Positions 5,111-6,779 of a stretch of 6,779 nucleotides of DNA are shown here, in pieces. The stretch spans positions 1 to 6,779 of the forward strand of contig JAJTCI010000207.1 in assembly GCA_021323155.1 (NCBI GenBank). Direction: 5' to 3'. Position 1 is the stretch's first letter, and every line of letters begins with the position of its first letter. The notes beneath the pieces were generated by a model. The model was not told the origin of the DNA. It ran no database searches and worked only from the letters and a program-made list of their open reading frames with translations. Source of the stretch: Chitinophagaceae bacterium (lineage in GTDB: Bacteria > Bacteroidota > Bacteroidia > Chitinophagales > Chitinophagaceae). The position numbers were made by a program, and so were the translations under genes.

Positions 5111-6779
5111 CTACTCGCTCAGCCGGATATCGATCACTTTCATTTGAAGCGAACGCGTCCCTTGCCATTCATTGATGTCCAGGGTAAATGCCACGTCGAT
5201 GGGGTGGTTCATCTGCAACAGGTGGAATTTTGTGGCGAGGTTAAACCCGATGCCGGTCAACGTGATGCCGTTTTGCTTAAGTACAAAACGAATGTGTTGT
5301 TCTTTCACCACTTTCGAGAATCCTGATTCTTTCAGATTGCGGGCAAGAAAAACAGGACGCAGGTTACCGGGTCCAAAGGGTTCCATCTGGCAGAGAATAT
5401 TGTAAAAAGGCTCTTTCAATTCGGTAAAATTTACCTCGGCATCAATAACCATTTCTGGGATGAGCAATTCAGGTTCGATGATGCGGCTTACGACTTCTTC
5501 GAATTTTGAGCTAAATGCTTCTACCTGTTCGGGTAGCATCGTCATGCCGGCAGCTGCGAAGTGTCCGCCATAGCCCAACAGATGTTCACGACATTCATGG
5601 ATTGCTTCATACAAGTTGAATCCGGCCACGCTTCTCGCAGAGCCTGCTACTATATCGCCGCTCCGCGTGAGAACGATCGTCGGGCGGTAATAACTTTCGA
5701 TAAGCCGCGATGCAACGATACCTACTACTCCCTTGTGCCAGTGTTCCCTGAACACCACCGTTGTTTTGCGGTTTATAAATTGTTCGTCCCTTAATAAGGT
5801 TAATGCCTCTTCGGTGATACTGCTGTCGGCCTCTTTCCGGTCGGTGTTGTCGCTATGAAGCATTTCAGCAAAACCGAGTGCTTTCTCGGGGTCTTTCTCA
5901 ATAAACAGCTGGACCGCTTTTTTGGCATCGTCCATCCGGCCAGCAGCATTCACACGTGGCGCAATGATAAAGACCAGGCTATTGACGTTTATCTCTTTTT
6001 GCACCTCTGCCAGTCGCATTAGCGCTTTGATGCCAGGACAGGGATCTTCATTTACTTTTTTCAGCCCATAAAATGCCATTACACGGTTCTCGCCGGTCAT
6101 AGGCACGATATCCGCGGCGATAGCTGTTGCTACAAGGTCAAGGAAATCGAGATAAGCCTTCTCTGGCAATTCAAGGCGTTCGGCCAGGGCTGTGATCAGT
6201 TTAAATCCAACTCCGCAACCGCACAATTCTTTATATGGGTAACCACAATCTTTTTGTTTGGGATTGAGAATTGCTACCGCCGGAGGTAACTGCTGGTCCG
6301 GCAGGTGGTGATCGCAGACAATGAAATCGATTCCCAGGTGTTTCGCGTAAGTGATCAGTTCCACCGATTTTATTCCGCAGTCCAGTGAAATGACCAGTGT
6401 GAAGCCATTCTGCTTTGCGTGATCGATTCCGATTTTCGAGATGCCGTACCCTTCTTTATAACGATGTGGGATATAAAAATCCACGGCATCGTACTGCGCC
6501 TTAAGGAACTGGTACATACAAGCCACCGAAGTAGTACCATCGACGTCGTAATCGCCAAAAACAAGGATTTTTTCCTTATTGATGAATGCGGTGTTTATTC
6601 TATCCACTGCCCGTTCCATATCCTTCATCAGCCATGGACTGTGGAGGTCGGTTAGCTGTGGACGGAAAAAATGCCGCGCTTCCTCAAATGTGCTGACGCC
6701 CCGCTGAATGAGAAGGCGTGTAAGGGTGGGGCTTATCTTCAGGGATTGCTGTAACGTGGCGACGGTCTCGTCTGCTGCG
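5111..6779 (-). CDS. recJ: Single-stranded-DNA-specific exonuclease RecJ, N-terminus beyond the window
   Basis: RecJ degrades single-stranded DNA 5' to 3' in recombination, mismatch and base-excision repair. Counting from the methionine at 6626-6628, the DHH phosphoesterase motifs are GDYDVDG (25-31; D26, D28, D30), SLDCGI (81-86; D83), DHH (106-108) and AADIVP with D173. The DHHA1 domain follows with HKGVVGIVASRL (298-309) and GGHFAAAGMTM (354-364), then an OB-like C-terminal domain (about 390-505). That methionine is not the real start: the frame stays open for another 50 codons to the window edge and carries the normal RecJ N-terminal region (LLIQRGV, FEEARHFFRP). So 555 residues are visible, and only about 15-20 should be missing compared with Bacteroidota RecJ as I remember it. 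The protein looks intact. It converges on htpG with one base between stop codons. Its promoter is outside the window. Confidence 0.95.
   Translation of the reverse strand, partial: AADETVATLQQSLKISPTLTRLLIQRGVSTFEEARHFFRPQLTDLHSPWLMKDMERAVDRINTAFINKEKILVFGDYDVDGTTSVACMYQFLKAQYDAVDFYIPHRYKEGYGISKIGIDHAKQNGFTLVISLDCGIKSVELITYAKHLGIDFIVCDHHLPDQQLPPAVAILNPKQKDCGYPYKELCGCGVGFKLITALAERLELPEKAYLDFLDLVATAIAADIVPMTGENRVMAFYGLKKVNEDPCPGIKALMRLAEVQKEINVNSLVFIIAPRVNAAGRMDDAKKAVQLFIEKDPEKALGFAEMLHSDNTDRKEADSSITEEALTLLRDEQFINRKTTVVFREHWHKGVVGIVASRLIESYYRPTIVLTRSGDIVAGSARSVAGFNLYEAIHECREHLLGYGGHFAAAGMTMLPEQVEAFSSKFEEVVSRIIEPELLIPEMVIDAEVNFTELKEPFYNILCQMEPFGPGNLRPVFLARNLKESGFSKVVKEQHIRFVLKQNGITLTGIGFNLATKFHLLQMNHPIDVAFTLDINEWQGTRSLQMKVIDIRLSE

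Noticed and set aside
6626..6628. ATG as the start of recJ
   Set aside because: The frame continues upstream to the window edge with typical RecJ N-terminal sequence, so this is an internal methionine.
1..6779. Defence system, mobile element, CRISPR array or tRNA
   Set aside because: No transposase, integrase, restriction or toxin genes were seen, nor regularly spaced repeats or a cloverleaf. The short heptamer array is contiguous, without spacers.

Overview
The window looks like ordinary chromosomal DNA from a member of the Bacteroidota, probably near the Chitinophagaceae. The reasons are the protein types (HtpG with a typical Bacteroidota N-terminus, RecJ, a DinB-fold enzyme), start codons preceded by A/T-rich DNA rather than clear Shine-Dalgarno sites, and a TAnnTTTG-type promoter -7 element. 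The lineage is inferred from general family knowledge, not from a search. I see no RNA genes, CRISPR arrays, phage genes or transposases, and no convincing new multi-gene system.

Layout. Positions 1-33 may hold the last codons of a plus-strand gene, followed at once by a hairpin terminator (35-60). Next is a 42-bp array of a 7-bp repeat (79-120). It runs into the 3' end of a minus-strand three-gene operon, read from 2712 down to 105. In transcription order the operon encodes a PLP-dependent Cys/Met-metabolism enzyme, a D-amino-acid-oxidase-like flavoprotein and a GNAT acetyltransferase of the spermidine/thialysine type. Both junctions are 4-bp ATGA overlaps, so the genes are almost certainly co-transcribed and translationally coupled. 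A short divergent region (2713-2770) carries phased AATTCGT repeats and a candidate operon promoter. It also leads into a plus-strand DinB-family gene (2771-3265).

After a 187-bp gap with a weak hairpin and a small unassigned open frame comes htpG (Hsp90). Here htpG is broken. The ATPase and middle domains are read in one frame to a stop at 4592, and the C-terminal dimerisation part continues in another frame to 5109. About 56 codons of the usual protein are missing at the junction, which indicates an internal out-of-frame deletion, or an assembly error. One base beyond htpG, the convergent minus-strand recJ gene begins at its stop codon. It fills the rest of the window and runs off the right edge lacking only its extreme N-terminus.

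Working together: the minus-strand operon suggests breakdown or detoxification of sulfur-containing or D-amino acids or related amines. The other genes (DinB-like, HtpG, RecJ) are independent stress or DNA-maintenance functions. The most noteworthy points are the disrupted htpG, the composition of the three-gene operon, and the two kinds of short intergenic repeat.
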